DNA of 64,000 nt from Butyrivibrio fibrisolvens (GTDB lineage: Bacteria > Bacillota > Clostridia > Lachnospirales > Lachnospiraceae). Below are positions 53,306 to 62,971 of this stretch, piece by piece (the stretch's first letter is position 1; each line of letters opens with the position of its first letter). The position numbers and the translations under genes are program-made. Under the pieces are notes generated by a model. It ran no database searches and was not told the origin of the DNA. It was given only the letters and a program-made list of their open reading frames with translations. The DNA is taken from the NCBI RefSeq assembly GCF_023206215.1, contig NZ_CP065800.1:1736001-1800000 (forward strand). The letters run 5' to 3'.

Positions 53306-55000
53306 ATGAGTACCAGTAAGAAGACGCTAAGTGATGACAAGAAGACAGAAAAATCAAAGGCAGTATCAAAGACAGACAAAGGTAAGACACAAAGTGCCAA
53401 AGAAGCTTCACCCAAGGCTAAGGATAAGTCTGTAAAGAAAGTGAGCGAAAAGGCAGAAACAACAAAAACAGGGAAGAAGGAAGTAAAAAGCAAAGTGAGT
53501 CAGACAAAAGCAACAAAGGAAGAAAAAGAAATCAAGGAAACAAAAACAACCAGCAAGACAACAAAGCTTAAAGCTACAACAAAGAAAGCGGCAGATAAGA
53601 CTGCTGATAAAGTAGAAGATAAAGAAGTAAAGACTGCAAAGGCACAGGAAAAGGAAGTTAAACCTGTCAAGGCTGCAAAAGCGCCCAAAGCACCAAAAAC
53701 TGACAAGACTCCTAAAGCAAAAGCCGATACATTAGAAAAAGATAATCAGTCATCAGGCGAAATGGATGAAGATGCTCAGGAAAGATTCAAGGTTAAGCTT
53801 AAAGAACTTCTTGCTCTTGCCAAGAAGAAAAAGAACGTACTTGAATATGATGAGATCAGCGATCAGCTCTCAGAGCTTAATCTTAACGAAGATCAGCTTG
53901 ATAGTGTACTTGAAGTACTTGAAAAATCAGGAATAGATGTTCTTCGTATGTCAGAGGATGTAGATGATATCCCTGTTGATGATGAAGATATCGATCTTGA
54001 TGATGAAGAAGAAGTCGATATGGAGAATATCGATCTCTCAGTTCCTGATGGCGTAAGTATAGAAGATCCTGTACGTATGTATCTTAAGGAAATCGGTAAA
54101 GTACCGCTCCTTAATGCTGATCAGGAGATAGTTCTTGCTCAGGATATGGAGAATGGTATGCTGGCAGAGAGAGTTCTCAAAGCTCAGGACCGTAGTTCTC
54201 TGGATCTTAAAGATGACGAAAAAGAACTTATAGAAGGCAAGACAGATGAAGAACTCAAAGAGCTTATTGAACTTGGTAATGATGCCAAGAATAAGCTTGC
54301 AGAAGCCAACCTTCGTCTTGTTGTATCTATAGCAAAAAGATATGTTGGCCGTGGAATGCTCTTCCTGGATCTTATTCAGGAAGGTAACCTTGGTCTTATC
54401 AAGGCTGTAGAGAAGTTTGATTTCCGTAAGGGATTCAAGTTCTCAACATATGCTACATGGTGGATTCGTCAGGCTATAACAAGAGCCATAGCAGATCAGG
54501 CCAGAACTATTCGTATTCCTGTTCATATGGTTGAGACTATCAATAAGCTTATTCGTATCAGCAGACAGCTTCTTCAGGAACTTGGCCGTGAGCCTCTTCC
54601 GGAAGAGATTGCAAAAGAGATGAATATGCCTGTAGAAAGAGTTCGTGAGATCCTTAAGATCTCTCAGGAGCCTGTATCTCTTGAAACTCCTATAGGTGAA
54701 GAGGAAGATTCGCATCTTGGAGATTTCATTCAGGATGATAATGTTCCGGTTCCTGCTGATGCAGCAGCATTTACTCTTCTTAAAGAGCAGCTTGTTGAAG
54801 TCCTTGGAACACTTACAGAGCGTGAGCAGAAAGTATTAAGACTCAGATTCGGTCTTGATGACGGAAGAGCCAGAACTCTTGAAGAAGTAGGTAAAGAGTT
54901 CAACGTTACTCGTGAACGTATCCGTCAGATTGAAGCAAAAGCACTTCGTAAACTGCGTCATCCCAGCAGAAGCCGTAAGCTTAAGGATTATCTCGACTGA
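53306..55000 (+). CDS. rpoD: Primary sigma factor with long Lys-rich N-terminal extension
   Basis: A 564-residue housekeeping sigma-70. The first ~150 residues are a low-complexity Lys/Ala/Thr tail ([20 protein letters not shown] and similar). Region 1.1-like helices and an acidic stretch follow ([14 protein letters not shown]). Then come region 1.2 ([11 protein letters not shown]), region 2 ([32 protein letters not shown]), region 3 and region 4 ([36 protein letters not shown]). The tail is absent from the ~370-residue Bacillus SigA and may contact DNA or RNA polymerase. The start follows GGGAGG. Confidence 0.96.
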   Translation: MSTSKKTLSDDKKTEKSKAVSKTDKGKTQSAKEASPKAKDKSVKKVSEKAETTKTGKKEVKSKVSQTKATKEEKEIKETKTTSKTTKLKATTKKAADKTADKVEDKEVKTAKAQEKEVKPVKAAKAPKAPKTDKTPKAKADTLEKDNQSSGEMDEDAQERFKVKLKELLALAKKKKNVLEYDEISDQLSELNLNEDQLDSVLEVLEKSGIDVLRMSEDVDDIPVDDEDIDLDDEEEVDMENIDLSVPDGVSIEDPVRMYLKEIGKVPLLNADQEIVLAQDMENGMLAERVLKAQDRSSLDLKDDEKELIEGKTDEELKELIELGNDAKNKLAEANLRLVVSIAKRYVGRGMLFLDLIQEGNLGLIKAVEKFDFRKGFKFSTYATWWIRQAITRAIADQARTIRIPVHMVETINKLIRISRQLLQELGREPLPEEIAKEMNMPVERVREILKISQEPVSLETPIGEEEDSHLGDFIQDDNVPVPADAAAFTLLKEQLVEVLGTLTEREQKVLRLRFGLDDGRARTLEEVGKEFNVTRERIRQIEAKALRKLRHPSRSRKLKDYLD

Positions 55001-55644
55001 TGAGACAAAAGATTTATGCATACACACACCAACAGGCATTTGTCAAGAAATTGGCGCTTATGCTGATTGGTGTTCTGTGTATGGGCTTTTTCCTATCTTT
55101 TCTTATCGAGGTTAATCTTGGTACAGATCCTTGTACATTTATGAATGTTGCAATATCCAGAAAATTTGGGATACTTTTTGGCACCTGGCAGCTTTTATTA
55201 AATGCAGTTTTACTTTTGATCGTAATTAAATATGACATAAGACAGATTGGACCTGGCACGATTGCGAATATGGTATTGATAGGTTATGTTGCTGATATTT
55301 GCAGATGGCTTTGGTCAAAAATCTTACCAAAAGAGTTTTTTACAACATTTCCATATAGAGGAGTCATATTTGCAGTAGCGATCGTAAGCTTTGTTATAAG
55401 CGTAGCGATTTACATGAATACCGACATGGGAGTAGCACCATATGATGCTTTTCCTATAATAGTTCATGATAGACTTTTGAAGAATATTCCGTTCAAGTAT
55501 GTACGAATGGGCTATGATTTTCTGGCAATCATTATCGGATATCTTCTTGGCGCAGTTCCAAACATAGGAATAGTTATAATGGCATTATTATTAGGTCCTG
55601 CTATTTCGTATGTAGGCAAAAAGCTCGCTCCTTATCTGAATTGA
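55000..55644 (+). CDS. YczE/YitT-like membrane protein
   Basis: A 214-residue integral membrane protein with about five hydrophobic helices. Its ATG overlaps the rpoD stop by one base, suggesting coupling. Two similar halves contain LGTDPCTFMN and MGVAPYDAF, the repeated G.(D/A)P motif of the YczE/YyaS/YitT group. The transported substrate or role is unknown. Confidence 0.75.
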   Translation: MRQKIYAYTHQQAFVKKLALMLIGVLCMGFFLSFLIEVNLGTDPCTFMNVAISRKFGILFGTWQLLLNAVLLLIVIKYDIRQIGPGTIANMVLIGYVADICRWLWSKILPKEFFTTFPYRGVIFAVAIVSFVISVAIYMNTDMGVAPYDAFPIIVHDRLLKNIPFKYVRMGYDFLAIIIGYLLGAVPNIGIVIMALLLGPAISYVGKKLAPYLN

Positions 55645-55677
55645 AGTTGTTTAAAAATAGTTATTTAAAATAGTTAT

Positions 55678-55720
55678 AAAAAGCCTTCGAATACATGTTT
55701 AAGATATTCGAAGGCTTTTT
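55678..55720. terminator. Bidirectional terminator
   Basis: A 16-bp stem (55678-55693 with 55705-55720) begins with an A run and ends with a T run, so it works for the rpoD side (+) and for the esterase gene (-). Confidence 0.88.
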
Positions 55721-55765
55721 GTTATTTATAGAAATGTTAATGGCAGGACTGCTTCAAAGAATGCT

Positions 55766-57598
55766 CTATCCGACAGGGTGCATCTCAGTATCTGAAGGAA
55801 GTTTAGTTCCTATAGTATTCATTATTTCCATTACCCTGCAAAGACCAGCATATACATCTGCTCTTGTTATGGGACATCCTCCGTCTGTAATATCACTTGA
55901 ATCAAAACTTGAAGGATCGATATATACAGCTTCAGGAGGAACTATACCATCAGCAACAGCCCTGTGAAGGCACTCAGAAAGTCCGAGGTCAGGCCTTTTC
56001 AAGACTTCCTTTTCCATGCCGCGCTCGCACAGACTGGCAAATTCTGCATAAGTAAGTGGATCATCAGGCCTGAACATATCGTTAGGAGTAGTATTCTCAT
56101 CGATAAGATTCTCCTGAACACAGGTTTCAACAAAAGATGAATCCCACTCGTATCTTCCTATATCTATATATCTTCCATGATATGGACGTCTTCCTTCAAT
56201 TCGAAGAGCCTTAAAAAGGACCATCAGAACCTGAGCTCTTGGCATAGTCTGCATAGGATGAAGATACATGATGCAAGGATCAAGAAGACCGCCTTTGAAA
56301 GCTGTAGCTATGCGCCCGTACTGTGGGATACCCTCTATATCAACGTAAGGGATATTTATATCAAAGATGCTGCTTTCTTCAGGTTCTTTTGGAAGCTCCT
56401 TGATATCAAGATCGGGTGTAAATGGAGTCGGATCTGCAGGAGATATGAAATTACACAAAGGCTCTATGTTATTATTTCTGATCTCGTCAGCAACGATCTC
56501 AGCTATAAGAGATGCGCCATAATCGTTGGTATGAGTTTGATCCATAAAATAATCATTAGCCCTGTCATCAAGTTCGATCCATTTATTGAAAGTCAGTGTA
56601 TGAAGATCTATGAATGGAACATTGAGTTCTTCACTGGCCTGCCTTGCAGCAAGAGCATAAGTTTTTAAAAGAGAACATTTTTTGCCTGTTTCTTCATCAG
56701 TGAAAGGAATACGGCTTATTGGAGAGCATATGATTGGATAAGCTCCAAACTCACGTATTTTTTTGACATACCATCTTAGATTATTGATATACCCACCAAA
56801 TGCAGTGAGATTGCGGCGCTTTTGATCATTATGTCCGAATTGGAGCATGAATATATCCCCTTCACGAATTGACTTCGTAAGGATATCCCAATGTCCGTCA
56901 TCTCTGAAACAGTTAGTAGTAAGGCCTGAGTGAGCATAATTACATACACTTATATTTTCGAAATACTGAGCTATATTCTGAGCCCATCCGCCTCCGCTTC
57001 CGTATGGATAGTAAGGCGCAGGAGCGTTCTGATCTGTAAGGGTCGAGTCCCCTGCAACATACAGTACGGGTACCTGATCTTGAACTATATCTAACTTGGA
57101 AATTCCCGCATTTTTACCAGTAATGCTTATATAGACAGCTTTCTCCATACAAGGCACACTCGTTAGTGCAGGTATATAAGGAGTGACATTAACATAGAAA
57201 GATCTTGAATACGATCCGCCAAGTGGCACATCTATTTCGGAAGCAATGAGATTTCTACGTCCGGCGAATATTCGCATATCTTTGATATCGCCTTTATCAG
57301 CGTTTACATTAAGAGTTATTTTGTAGGTCCCGAAATCAGGAACTAATGACTTAAAGATTATCACATCTCTTGAATGATTAATATAAACTCCATTATCTGT
57401 AGCAGTAACAATATCATCCCAGGGCGTCTTATAGGATTTTCTGAGATTCCAACCACCTGCATACAAAGACCTTTCAGATGCGGTATTGCCTATAGGAGAA
57501 CTTAGATCAACAAAACCATATCCCTTTGATTTGTCATAAAAAGATGTATCACCTATCATATTTTCTTTAGAACCGAAACTATAGGATGCAATTAACAC
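55766..57598 (-). CDS. CE12-type SGNH esterase (rhamnogalacturonan acetylesterase-like) with SLH-like repeats
   Basis: A 610-residue protein. An N-terminal beta domain (about 1-175) precedes an SGNH hydrolase (about 178-390) with AGDSTLTD (Ser), HSGLTT, FGHNDQ (Asn) and DQTHTND (Asp-His), like rhamnogalacturonan acetylesterases of pectin breakdown. The C-terminal part (about 440-600) contains SLH-like segments (MPRAQVLMVLFKALR, FRPDDPLTYAEFASL, PITRADVYAGLCRVM). The start is GTG, seven bases after AAGGAGG. No signal peptide is visible, which conflicts with surface-binding SLH repeats; unconventional export, or intracellular deacetylation of imported oligomers, are both open. Confidence 0.75.
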   Translation of the reverse strand: MLIASYSFGSKENMIGDTSFYDKSKGYGFVDLSSPIGNTASERSLYAGGWNLRKSYKTPWDDIVTATDNGVYINHSRDVIIFKSLVPDFGTYKITLNVNADKGDIKDMRIFAGRRNLIASEIDVPLGGSYSRSFYVNVTPYIPALTSVPCMEKAVYISITGKNAGISKLDIVQDQVPVLYVAGDSTLTDQNAPAPYYPYGSGGGWAQNIAQYFENISVCNYAHSGLTTNCFRDDGHWDILTKSIREGDIFMLQFGHNDQKRRNLTAFGGYINNLRWYVKKIREFGAYPIICSPISRIPFTDEETGKKCSLLKTYALAARQASEELNVPFIDLHTLTFNKWIELDDRANDYFMDQTHTNDYGASLIAEIVADEIRNNNIEPLCNFISPADPTPFTPDLDIKELPKEPEESSIFDINIPYVDIEGIPQYGRIATAFKGGLLDPCIMYLHPMQTMPRAQVLMVLFKALRIEGRRPYHGRYIDIGRYEWDSSFVETCVQENLIDENTTPNDMFRPDDPLTYAEFASLCERGMEKEVLKRPDLGLSECLHRAVADGIVPPEAVYIDPSSFDSSDITDGGCPITRADVYAGLCRVMEIMNTIGTKLPSDTEMHPVG

Positions 57599-57898
57599 GT
57601 TAATTCCTCCTTAATTCAAAAATATATGTGAGGTTAAATATTTAAAGAAATACTAAATGCCCATATAGATTTTTTTCGGACATATTGTTATTTTAATGAA
57701 TATGCAACTTTCAAAAGTTAGAATCATCATAATAAACTTCGTGTGCACATTATCATTATAAAATAATATATTTAATAATCCAATTTTCTAAGGACTAGTT
57801 TGATGCAAAAATGACCATGTATCTGTACTTCAAACGCTGATCGATAAAAAAGGGATAACTGCACAAGTCTTCGAGGTTATTTTTGAATGAAATGCTAA
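57599..57898. other. AT-rich divergent intergenic region
   Basis: This separates the esterase gene (-) from the hypB operon (+). It is AT-rich, with a TATAAAATAATATATTTAATA tract typical of promoters near 57756-57776. No gene, tRNA or repeat was recognised. Confidence 0.4.
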
Positions 57899-57927
57899 TT
57901 GAAAAAAGGAAACTAACTATGTAAAAT
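57899..57927 (+). promoter_or_regulatory. Promoter of the hypB operon
   Basis: TTGAAA (57899-57904), a 17-base spacer and TAAAAT (57922-57927), about 45 bases before the hypB start. Confidence 0.55.
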
Positions 57928-57971
57928 AAGTTTTCGAGTGTGTTATAACTTTGTCAGGAAAGGATACAGCA

Positions 57972-58643
57972 ATGAGCGACAGAACATTTGAGATTTTGGA
58001 AACTAAAGAACGGGTTATTGCTGACAATGATGCAGAAGCAGCCAAAGTCAGAAAACTCCTGGATGAACATAAGATATTTCTTGTAAATCTTATGGCATCT
58101 CCAGGCGCTGGGAAAACTACAACACTTGTACGTACTATAAATGCACTTAAAGATAAATACAGGATAGGTGTCATGGAGGCTGATGTTGACAGCGATGTAG
58201 ATGCTAAAACTGTATCGTTGGCAGGAGCCAAGGTTATACAGCTCCATACAGGCGGAAGCTGCCATATGGATGCAGATATGACAAGAAGAGGCCTTGAGGG
58301 ACTTGGACTTGATGATGTCGATGTAGTATTTCTTGAAAATGTCGGCAATCTGGTCTGCCCGGCAGAATTTGATGTTGGAGCCAATAAGCGCGTTATGATA
58401 CTGAGCGTTCCGGAAGGTGATGATAAGCCGCTTAAGTACCCTCTTATGTTCAGCGTAAGCGACTGTATGCTCATTGGTAAGATAGATGTAGCTCCTGTGT
58501 TTGATTTTGATTTTGATGCTTGTAAGAAAAGGGTTAAAGCTCTTAACCCCGATATTGAGATAATAGAAGTCTCATCTCTTAAAGGCGACGGATTTGATGA
58601 ATGGATAAACTGGCTTACACAGCAGATTGAGAGGAGCAGATAG
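57972..58643 (+). CDS. hypB: HypB GTPase, copy 1
   Basis: A 223-residue GTPase that helps load nickel into NiFe hydrogenase or related enzymes, with HypA. The Walker A is ASPGAGKTT. MEADVDSDVDA, GGSCHMDADM (metal-site Cys-His), FLENVGNLVCPAEFD and the base-specificity region IGKIDVAP are conserved. It lacks the N-terminal His-rich or CxxCGC nickel-storage segment of some HypB proteins. ATG 57972 after AAAGGAT is preferred to an in-frame TTG at 57951. A paralogue follows at once. Confidence 0.9.
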   Translation: MSDRTFEILETKERVIADNDAEAAKVRKLLDEHKIFLVNLMASPGAGKTTTLVRTINALKDKYRIGVMEADVDSDVDAKTVSLAGAKVIQLHTGGSCHMDADMTRRGLEGLGLDDVDVVFLENVGNLVCPAEFDVGANKRVMILSVPEGDDKPLKYPLMFSVSDCMLIGKIDVAPVFDFDFDACKKRVKALNPDIEIIEVSSLKGDGFDEWINWLTQQIERSR

Positions 58644-58679
58644 TGTGAAAAATTGTATCGATATGACAATTTTTTACAC
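58643..58679 (+). other. Hairpin between the two hypB genes
   Basis: GTGTGAAAAATTGT (58643-58656) pairs with ACAATTTTTTACAC (58666-58679), with one mismatch. No T run follows. A CGAAT/ATTCG hairpin lies further on. Possible RNA processing or stabilising elements between paralogues. Confidence 0.4.
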
Positions 58680-58775
58680 GACTATTTGATACGAGCCCAA
58701 ATAGCCCTGATGGCAAATTCGAATCTGATATTCGGATTACCGGACTTACACAAAGACTCGTAATGGAGGAATAAT

Positions 58776-59435
58776 ATGAAGACAATTGAACTCAATGCTT
58801 CGGTCACAGCATCTAATGATGCAGATGCAGATGCTATGAGAATGGAACTTAAGGCAAAAGGAACCCTTCTTATAAATCTGATGTCATCACCCGGATCAGG
58901 CAAGACAACTCTTTTGTCAAGAATCATCAAAGATCTTGGTAAAGAAAAGAAGATAGGAGTTATGGAGGCAGACATAGCTTCTGATGTAGATGCATTAAAG
59001 ATAGAAAACCTTGGAGCAAGAAGTATTCAGGCTCACACAGATGGAATGTGTCATATGGATGCAGGAATGACAAGACGTGCCATGGATGCTATGGGATGTG
59101 ATGATCTTGATCTTATTTTCCTTGAGAATGTAGGCAATCTTATATGCCCTGCAGAATTTGATACAGGAGCTGGCAGGAATATCATGATACTCAGCATTCC
59201 GGAAGGTGATGATAAGCCTCTTAAATATCCACTCATGTTCGAAAAAAGCGATGCGCTTGTTATAACCAAGATGGATACCAAAGATTATTTTGACTTTGAT
59301 CTTGAAAAGTGTATTGAAAGGGTAAAGCGTCTTAACTCGGATATTGCCATATTCCCTGTTTCGGCAAAGACAGGTGAAGGAATGGATGACTTTGAAGACT
59401 TTCTTTTAAGTCAGATGGCACTTTGGAAAGAATAA
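58776..59435 (+). CDS. hypB: HypB GTPase, copy 2
   Basis: A 219-residue paralogue of the preceding gene, closely similar along its whole length: SSPGSGKTT, MEADIASDVDA, DGMCHMDAGM, FLENVGNLICPAEFD, SIPEGDDKPLKYPLMF. The base-specificity region reads ITKMDTKD, the usual (N/T)KxD form, whereas copy 1 has GKID. Both look intact, so they may form a heterodimer or serve different targets. GGAGG precedes the ATG. Confidence 0.9.
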   Translation: MKTIELNASVTASNDADADAMRMELKAKGTLLINLMSSPGSGKTTLLSRIIKDLGKEKKIGVMEADIASDVDALKIENLGARSIQAHTDGMCHMDAGMTRRAMDAMGCDDLDLIFLENVGNLICPAEFDTGAGRNIMILSIPEGDDKPLKYPLMFEKSDALVITKMDTKDYFDFDLEKCIERVKRLNSDIAIFPVSAKTGEGMDDFEDFLLSQMALWKE

Positions 59436-59499
59436 AAAAATTCAGGATGGCAAGGTCCTGATAATGTTTTTATAAAAAAGGGTAAAGGTTAGGTAAGAG

Positions 59500-62325
59500 A
59501 TGAAAGAACAGAAGAATCGTATGACTAATGAGAGGGATTTCGTGCAGGATCCTTCTTACAAGGCTAAGGATCCTGAGAAGGAGAAGGTTATCAAAAAACT
59601 TGGTGAGATGATAACAGATCGTTATGCTGTTAAGCTTACTCATTCGCTTGGTGTTGATGATCCTGAGTATTGGGCACTTGATGATGTGCTCACTAAAGAA
59701 GAAGCTAAATTTCTTCTTAGTTTCAAGAAGACACGTGTTAATTACAAGCCTGAACAGCTTGCCAAGATGAATAACATGTCACTTGAAGATACTCAGAAGA
59801 TGATAGATCATCTTACATGGATCGGTGTTCTTGAAATGAACAGAGAGAACCCCGAGCATACCAAGCAGTATGATGTTCCGATATTCGTACCGGGATCTGC
59901 AGAATTTATGATGATGCAGGATAAACTCACAGATGAGCATCCAAGGATTGCATCATTTTTCAACCTTATGACACAGATGCCTCTTGAAGGCATGACTCCC
60001 AATATCCCTATGGGCGGAGCCGGAGTCGGAATGCATGTCATCCCTGTAGAGAAAGCTATCCAGACCCAGTCACAGTCAGTTTCTGTAGAACACCTGTCAC
60101 ATTGGCTCAAGAAATATGACAAGTATTCAGTCAGCCAGTGTACATGTCGTAAGCAGCAGGAGATGCGAGGCGAAGGAAGCGGTGAAGTCAACGGTGAATT
60201 CTGTATCGGAGTAGGTGATATGGCAGAATTCCTCGTAGATAGAGGTACAGCTCGCTATATAACATACGAAGAAGCTCTTGAAGTATTAGAAAGAGGAGAA
60301 CGTCACGGTTTCGTACATCAGACAACCAATATTGACGGAGAAGATAAGATAGTAGGCATCTGCAACTGCGCTCCCGGTGTCTGCAATGCCCTCCGTACAT
60401 CTCAGCTTTATAATACACCTAATATGTCTAGAAGCGCATATCGTGCGCATGTAGAGACAGATAAGTGTGTTGCCTGCGGTAAGTGCGTAGAAGTCTGCCC
60501 GGTAGGCGCAGCTAAGCTGGGACAGAAGCTTTGCAAGAAGGACGGATCTAAGGTAGAGTATCCACTTACTCTTTTACCTGATAATACAAAATGGACAGCT
60601 GATAACTGGAACGTAAACTATAGAGAGGATGCTAAGATCAACTGTTACGATACAGGTACAGCTCCATGTAAGGCTAACTGCCCTGCTCATCTTGCTGTTC
60701 AGGGATACGTCAAGATGGCAGGCGAAGGCAGATATATGGATGCCCTTAAACTCATCAAGCAGGACAATCCATTCCCTGCAGTATGCGGAGCTATCTGCAA
60801 CAGAAGATGTGAAGATGCATGTACGAGAGGCACTATAGATAAGCCTGTAGCAATAGATGAGATCAAGAAGTTCATCGCAGCAAAAGAGCTTAACGAATCA
60901 GAAAGATACATCCCTATCTGTGAAAAAGATGATGGCGGTATGTGGGGCGCTGATTACAAGATGGCAGTTATTGGAGCTGGCCCTGCCGGCATGACATGTG
61001 CATATTATCTGCGTACCAGAGGATATGATGTTACTGTTTTCGAAAAAGAAGACAGAGCAGGCGGTATGCTCATGAATGGAATCCCTAATTTCCGTCTGGA
61101 AAAAAGTGTGTTAAAAGCAGAGATAGAAGTTCTCGAGAAGATGGGCGTAGAGTTCAGATTCGGCGTAGAAGTCGGTAAAGATAAGACTATAAGTCAGCTT
61201 AGAGAAGAAGGCTATAAGGCATTCTATATTGCTATAGGTCTCCAGGGTGGCCGAAAGGCTGGAGTTGCCGGAGAAGACGCAGAAGGCGTAGAATCCGGCG
61301 TATCATTCCTTAAGAGAGTTGCACTTGGACTTTCTAAGGATGGAAATTCAGATACTGTAAAGCTAAACGGAGATGTTGTAGTAGTTGGCGGTGGTAACGT
61401 TGCTGTAGACGTAGCAAGAACTGCTGCAAGAAGTACAGATGGTAAAGTTACAATGCTCTGCCTCGAATCAGAAAAAGAGATGCCGGCAGCAGCTGATGAA
61501 GTAGAAGAAGCGAAGGCAGAAGGAATTGAAGTCAAGAATGGATGGGGACCAAAAGAGATTCTCACCAAGGAAGTTGATGGACAGACTGTTGTAACAGGAA
61601 TCGTGTTCAAACGCTGCACCAGTGTCAAAGATTCAGATGGAAGATTCAATCCTTCATATGATGAAAATGATACAATCACAATATCTTGCAGCAATGTACT
61701 TCAGGCAATCGGACAGTCTGCTGAGTGGGGCTCACTTTTAGAAGGAACCAAAGTTGAACTTGGCCGCGGCGGCACAGCTGTTCATGACAGCCTTACATTC
61801 CAGACAGGCGAACCGGATATCTTCGTTGGAGGAGACATAGGACACGGCGCTCGCTTTGCTATAGATGCAATTGCTGATGGCAAAAAAGCCTGTGAGTCCA
61901 TGCATAGGTTCGTTCATAAGGGACAGTCACTTACTATCGCACGTGATAAGAGAGAGTTTATCGAACTTGATAAGGATGATATCAGTGTTGCAAGTTATGA
62001 TAATACCCCTCGCCAGGTTGCCGGAGTAAAAGCAGGTGATGCAAAAGGAACCTATCATGATCTTAGAGAACCTCTGACACAGCAGCAGATCATTGCAGAG
62101 AGTAAGAGATGCCTTGGATGTGGTGCTACAACAGTAGATCTAAACCGCTGTATCGGATGCGGACTTTGCACTACAAGATGTGAATTTGATGCTATCCACC
62201 TTACTAGAGATCTTCCGGGGTGCACCAATATGATAAGGTGTGAAGATAAGATAGGACCTGTTGCAAAGTATGCGTTAAAGCGTAACTTCAAGATTCTTTT
62301 CTCTGGCGATAAGAATACAAAATAA
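59500..62325 (+). CDS. Large GltD-like FAD/Fe-S oxidoreductase with ferredoxin domains
   Basis: A 941-residue cytoplasmic redox protein. The N-terminal ~310 residues look partly like a winged helix (EQLAKMNNMSLEDTQKMIDHLTWIGVLEM) and carry CTCRKQQEM and CNCAPGVC cysteines. A 4Fe-4S ferredoxin motif follows (CVACGKCVEVCP, about 323). Then come the GltD-type Fe-S region (CKANCPAH, CGAICNRRCEDAC), the FAD site (GAGPAG, about 491), the NAD(P)H site (GGGNVAVD, about 628) and a C-terminal ferredoxin (CLGCG, CIGCGLCTTRCEF, about 870-895). It lies between hypB and hypA, suggesting a link to hydrogen or nickel metabolism, perhaps NAD(P)H-ferredoxin electron transfer; the substrate is unknown. Confidence 0.8.
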   Translation: MKEQKNRMTNERDFVQDPSYKAKDPEKEKVIKKLGEMITDRYAVKLTHSLGVDDPEYWALDDVLTKEEAKFLLSFKKTRVNYKPEQLAKMNNMSLEDTQKMIDHLTWIGVLEMNRENPEHTKQYDVPIFVPGSAEFMMMQDKLTDEHPRIASFFNLMTQMPLEGMTPNIPMGGAGVGMHVIPVEKAIQTQSQSVSVEHLSHWLKKYDKYSVSQCTCRKQQEMRGEGSGEVNGEFCIGVGDMAEFLVDRGTARYITYEEALEVLERGERHGFVHQTTNIDGEDKIVGICNCAPGVCNALRTSQLYNTPNMSRSAYRAHVETDKCVACGKCVEVCPVGAAKLGQKLCKKDGSKVEYPLTLLPDNTKWTADNWNVNYREDAKINCYDTGTAPCKANCPAHLAVQGYVKMAGEGRYMDALKLIKQDNPFPAVCGAICNRRCEDACTRGTIDKPVAIDEIKKFIAAKELNESERYIPICEKDDGGMWGADYKMAVIGAGPAGMTCAYYLRTRGYDVTVFEKEDRAGGMLMNGIPNFRLEKSVLKAEIEVLEKMGVEFRFGVEVGKDKTISQLREEGYKAFYIAIGLQGGRKAGVAGEDAEGVESGVSFLKRVALGLSKDGNSDTVKLNGDVVVVGGGNVAVDVARTAARSTDGKVTMLCLESEKEMPAAADEVEEAKAEGIEVKNGWGPKEILTKEVDGQTVVTGIVFKRCTSVKDSDGRFNPSYDENDTITISCSNVLQAIGQSAEWGSLLEGTKVELGRGGTAVHDSLTFQTGEPDIFVGGDIGHGARFAIDAIADGKKACESMHRFVHKGQSLTIARDKREFIELDKDDISVASYDNTPRQVAGVKAGDAKGTYHDLREPLTQQQIIAESKRCLGCGATTVDLNRCIGCGLCTTRCEFDAIHLTRDLPGCTNMIRCEDKIGPVAKYALKRNFKILFSGDKNTK

Positions 62326-62425
62326 TAAAAGAATACAAATAATAAAGACTTCAAGAAAATAAAGACTACGTCATATGGTGTCAGAAGAGAATTTTGACAT
62401 CCGGATTATAATATGACCTAAAATC

Positions 62426-62457
62426 CAAATGTCTCTACGGATTCGTAGAGACATTTG
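62426..62457. other. Perfect 14-bp hairpin before hypA
   Basis: CAAATGTCTCTACG, loop GATT, then the exact complement. The bases after it are A/T mixed without a T run, so it is a weak terminator candidate or a leader hairpin for hypA. Confidence 0.55.
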
Positions 62458-62497
62458 AATTATAAAAAGAAAAATACATTTCACGAGGAATTAGTAT

Positions 62498-62857
62498 ATG
62501 CATGAAATGGGAATTGTTACTCATCTTGCCAAAACGCTTGATGAAACAGCAATAGAGAATAACCTCACCAAGATAGGCTCAGTAACATTGCAGATAGGCG
62601 AAGTGTCAGGAATAATGACAGATTATTTTGTTGAATGCTGGGATTATTTCAAAGGTCGACATCCGGTACTCAAAGACTCTACTCTTAAACTGGAACAGAT
62701 ACCGGCAGTCACCTGGTGCAACTCTTGTAAAAAAGAATATGAAACAGTAAAATACGGAAGAGAATGTCCCTACTGCCATAGCGGCGAAACCTGGCTTTTA
62801 AAAGGAAACGAATGTATCATTAAAGAGATAGAAGCTGAAGGGGGCAATAATCCATAA
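62498..62857 (+). CDS. hypA: Nickel metallochaperone HypA
   Basis: A 119-residue protein that delivers nickel with HypB. The nickel-binding N-terminus MHEMG (His2) and the zinc site CNSCKKEYETVKYGRECPYC are present. AGGAATT precedes the ATG. HypC, D, E and F and the hydrogenase itself are not in the window. Confidence 0.93.
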   Translation: MHEMGIVTHLAKTLDETAIENNLTKIGSVTLQIGEVSGIMTDYFVECWDYFKGRHPVLKDSTLKLEQIPAVTWCNSCKKEYETVKYGRECPYCHSGETWLLKGNECIIKEIEAEGGNNP

Positions 62858-62903
62858 TACAATAGCGAAGTAAGGCTTGAAAATGATTTGTTTTCAAACC
62901 CAA

Positions 62904-62971
62904 ATTGGTGCCGCGAGCTCCACCAATTTGAACTATTAATCACTTGTTTTGCTCGCGACATGAGGTTAAAA
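62904..62971 (+). promoter_or_regulatory. Repeated hairpin/pseudoknot leader, copy 3 (dtd)
   Basis: The stem is ATTGGTG (62904-62910) with CACCAAT (62921-62927). Loop CGCGAG (62912-62917) matches CTCGCG (62952-62957). GAGG at 62962-62965 is the dtd Shine-Dalgarno. The linker between hairpin and CTCGCG is 7 bases longer than in the other copies (extra TGTTTTG) and has several substitutions, yet the pairing bases are kept. Confidence 0.65.
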
